NCBI GenBank assembly: GCA_019247135.1 | Contig: JAFAPL010000878.1 | Location: forward strand, 1 to 16,364 | Length of the DNA stretch: 16,364 nt | Reading direction: 5' to 3' | Origin: Chloroflexota bacterium | GTDB lineage: Bacteria > Chloroflexota > UBA6077 > CF-72 | Shown: positions 14,477-16,364 of the stretch, in pieces | Layout of the letters: every line of letters starts with the position of its first letter | Position numbering within the stretch: position 1 is the stretch's first letter | The notes under the pieces: model-generated | What the model saw: only the letters and a program-made list of their open reading frames with translations | What the model was told of the DNA's origin: nothing | Databases searched by the model: none | Translations under genes and position numbers: made by a program

Positions 14477-15445
14477 CTACCGCAGGGCGCGCAGTGCTTG
14501 TTTGATCAAGCCGCGCGTCAGCTGAACCTTGTAGCCGTTATTCGCCAGCGGACGCGCGTCAGCCAGGGCCGCGTCAGCCGCGCGGTCGATGACGGCCTCG
14601 TCGAGCAAAGAACCAAGCAACTCCTGCTCCGCCGCCTGTACGCGCCATGGCACCGGCGCCACGCCGTTCAGCACGATGCGCGCAAATGAAACGCGATCCG
14701 ACTCCATGCGAACGCAAGCCGCCACGCCCGCAAGCGCAAAGGCCCACACCTTCCGATTCATCGCCTTGCGATACGTGCTTCTCAGTCCAGCCGACGAAGG
14801 CAGCCTCACCGAGACGACCAGCTCGTCCGGCCGAAGCACGTTCTCGGTGCGCGAGTCATCCCGTGGGACCGCGAAGAACGCGGCCAACGGCACGGTCCGC
14901 GCTTCGTCCCCACGCCGGAGGTCGACGGCGGCATCCAACGCGATCAGCGCCGCCGGTGCATCCGACGGGTGCACCGCCACACACGGGCTCACGTCAAATA
15001 TCGCGTGGAGCTGATTTTCTCCCTCTCGCGCCTGACACTCCTCGCCACCTTTCAGCCAGCAATGAAACGCCGGAGAGCGAAAGTACCAGCAGCGCGGCCG
15101 CTGCAAGAGATTGCCACCCAGGGTGGCCATGTTGCGCAGCTGCGGCGTCGCCGCCAGACTCACCGCCTCCACCAGCGCCGAGTACTTCTCGGCCAGGCCC
15201 GCGTGCGCCTCGATAGCTGACAACGATGTCAGCGCCCCGATGGACACGCCATCGGCGGTCTCGACGATCCCTGAGGCCAGCTCCGAGACTCGCTTCACGT
15301 CCACGAGCCGCGTCGGCTGCACGACATCTGCCTTCATCAACGGCAGCAAATCCGTACCGCCCGCCAGCACACGCACACCGTCGTCGTTGAGCAATTCGCC
15401 GACGTCCGCCAGGCCAGCAGCCGACGCGTACTCAAACCCGCGCAT
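14477..15445 (-). CDS. FAD-binding subunit M of xanthine dehydrogenase family molybdenum hydroxylase
   Basis: 322 residues, the medium (FAD) subunit that passes electrons from the iron-sulfur subunit to the acceptor in CoxM/XdhB-type enzymes. FAD-binding signatures are VLAGGTDLLPLMK (26-38) and ATLGGNLLQRPRC (107-119), followed by the C-terminal CO dehydrogenase flavoprotein domain. Residues 119, 129, 137 and 155 are cysteines in the insertion that in 4-hydroxybenzoyl-CoA reductase beta subunits holds a [4Fe-4S] cluster, so an extra cluster is possible. I place the start at the ATG 15443-15445, where GGAGG (15455-15459) lies 9 bases upstream. A longer frame to 15529 adds a basic, unrelated N-terminus. 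The start overlaps the 3' end of the molybdopterin subunit gene by 14 bases, indicating coupled translation. Confidence 0.93.
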   Translation of the reverse strand: MRGFEYASAAGLADVGELLNDDGVRVLAGGTDLLPLMKADVVQPTRLVDVKRVSELASGIVETADGVSIGALTSLSAIEAHAGLAEKYSALVEAVSLAATPQLRNMATLGGNLLQRPRCWYFRSPAFHCWLKGGEECQAREGENQLHAIFDVSPCVAVHPSDAPAALIALDAAVDLRRGDEARTVPLAAFFAVPRDDSRTENVLRPDELVVSVRLPSSAGLRSTYRKAMNRKVWAFALAGVAACVRMESDRVSFARIVLNGVAPVPWRVQAAEQELLGSLLDEAVIDRAADAALADARPLANNGYKVQLTRGLIKQALRALR

Positions 15446-16364
15446 TCGCCAGCGCCTCCAGGAGTCTCTTCCGAGTGATCGGTGCCTCGCGCACCCGCAC
15501 TCCGACGGCATCGAAGATCGCGTTGGCAATCGCCGGCCCGGTCGGGATCAGCGGCGGCTCACCAATGCCTTTCGCTCCGGTCGGGTTCGCCTCCACGTCC
15601 GGCACGTCGTGCACCGCGTGCTCGATCGGGGGGATGTCCGCGACGGTTGGCACCTCATAAAACTCGAGGTTCGGATTCAGCACCACTCCGTACCGCGTGT
15701 CCACAACACGCTCCTCCAGCAACCCGAACCCGATCCCCTGGGCGACAGCGCCGATCACCTGGCTCTCCACCATCGTCGGATTGATGATGCGTCCGCAGTC
15801 ATGTGAGGCAACCACTCGGAGGACGTCAACCTGTCCGGTCTCCACGTCCACCTCCACCTCGACCCACTGCGCTCCGAACGTGCGTACCGCCTTGTCCTTG
15901 GGATTCTGATCGCGCGCTCCCTGGCCCTGGATCATGTGCGGCCCGACCTCTTGCATCACCTCGGTTACGCTCGAGCGCTTGCCGACTCCGCGGAGGTAGA
16001 CGTCGCCGTCGCGGACGCTGAGGTCCGCCGCGTTGCACTCCAGAATCGTCGCCGCGGCCTCCAGCAGCTGTGCTTTGGCCTGGACCGCCGCGGCGCGAAT
16101 TGCGGGCCCGATCGTCGCCTGCGTGGCGCTGCCCGAGCTGACCGGTGCGTACGGCCCGAAGCCCGTATCTCCGAGGTACAGGCGTACCCGATCCATCGGC
16201 AGTCCAAGCTCCTCGGCCGCCACCTGCGTCAATCCGGTCCGTGACCCGGTGCCGATGTCTTGAGTGCCGGTGACCACGTCGGCGGTGCCATCGCCGTTCA
16301 ACTTGACCCACGCGTAGCCTGGCGGATGACCGCCACCACCGATCCAGTTGTGCACCGCGAACCC
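15432..16364 (-). CDS. molybdopterin-binding subunit of xanthine dehydrogenase family hydroxylase (partial)
   Basis: C-terminal part of the catalytic large subunit, cut by the right window edge; the frame stays open to base 16364, so the true start lies outside. About 310 of the usual 750 or so residues are present. Recognisable blocks are GYAWVKLNGDGTADVVTGTQ, DIGTGSRTGLTQVAAEELG, YAPVSSGSATQATIGPA, DCGRIINP and GAKGIGEPPLIPTGPAIANA. The Glu in GIGEPP, 42 residues from the C-terminus, corresponds to the catalytic base of xanthine oxidase-type enzymes. The enzyme hydroxylates a carbon, often in an N-heterocycle, aldehyde or purine, with a molybdenum cofactor. The substrate-defining residues are mostly in the missing part. 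The [2Fe-2S] subunit is not in the window; it would have to lie upstream. Confidence 0.94.
   Translation of the reverse strand, partial: GFAVHNWIGGGGHPPGYAWVKLNGDGTADVVTGTQDIGTGSRTGLTQVAAEELGLPMDRVRLYLGDTGFGPYAPVSSGSATQATIGPAIRAAAVQAKAQLLEAAATILECNAADLSVRDGDVYLRGVGKRSSVTEVMQEVGPHMIQGQGARDQNPKDKAVRTFGAQWVEVEVDVETGQVDVLRVVASHDCGRIINPTMVESQVIGAVAQGIGFGLLEERVVDTRYGVVLNPNLEFYEVPTVADIPPIEHAVHDVPDVEANPTGAKGIGEPPLIPTGPAIANAIFDAVGVRVREAPITRKRLLEALANARV

Overview
The window is GC-rich, densely coded bacterial chromosome with 13 supportable protein genes, one of them cut by the right edge. I see no tRNA or rRNA gene, CRISPR array, insertion sequence or prophage gene, and no gene-free stretch over 300 bases. 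Several traits suggest a Chloroflexota-like organism: lipoproteins with long Ala/Pro/Thr/Ser linkers, Tat-type signals on exported proteins, a kinase-like/SH3b membrane protein, Asp-box propellers, LLM flavin oxidoreductases, and many GTG or TTG starts. The phylum call is inference from gene style; no marker gene is present.

Left part (1-6429). A family-5 (peptide/opine/nickel type) substrate-binding lipoprotein on the minus strand probably continues as a transport operon beyond base 1. Divergent from it is a Tat-exported beta-propeller lactonase on the plus strand. Next comes an iron-containing alcohol dehydrogenase on the minus strand in which one of the usual metal-binding histidines is a glutamine. 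Divergent from that are a histidine phosphatase and an HTH_42 winged-helix protein carrying the QxQ signature of AlkZ-type DNA glycosylases. A 22-bp-period direct repeat and a hairpin lie at the start of the HTH_42 gene.

Middle part (6318-10426, minus strand). This is a sugar ABC importer operon read right to left: binding lipoprotein, MalF-type permease, MalG-type permease, then a membrane protein made of a degenerate kinase N-lobe, one transmembrane helix and an SH3b domain. No ATPase is encoded. A hairpin sits between the binding-protein and permease genes, and the two permeases are joined by a GTGA stop/start overlap. The last gene overlaps the 3' end of the convergent HTH_42 gene by 112 bp.

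Right part (10520-16364). Divergent from the importer, across only 93 bp, is a plus-strand operon: a 616-residue Asp-box propeller with no signal peptide, an LLM-class flavin-dependent oxidoreductase coupled to it by an ATGA overlap, and a second small propeller of SMP-30/Vgb type. It ends in a paired-hairpin intergenic element. Converging on that element from the right are the FAD subunit and the 3' part of the molybdopterin subunit of a xanthine-dehydrogenase-type molybdenum hydroxylase.

A plausible overall reading is a catabolic neighbourhood (uptake of oligosaccharide- or peptide-like solutes, lactone hydrolysis, alcohol and N-heterocycle oxidation). The most original elements are the kinase-lobe/SH3b protein attached to the sugar importer and the propeller-LLM-propeller operon.
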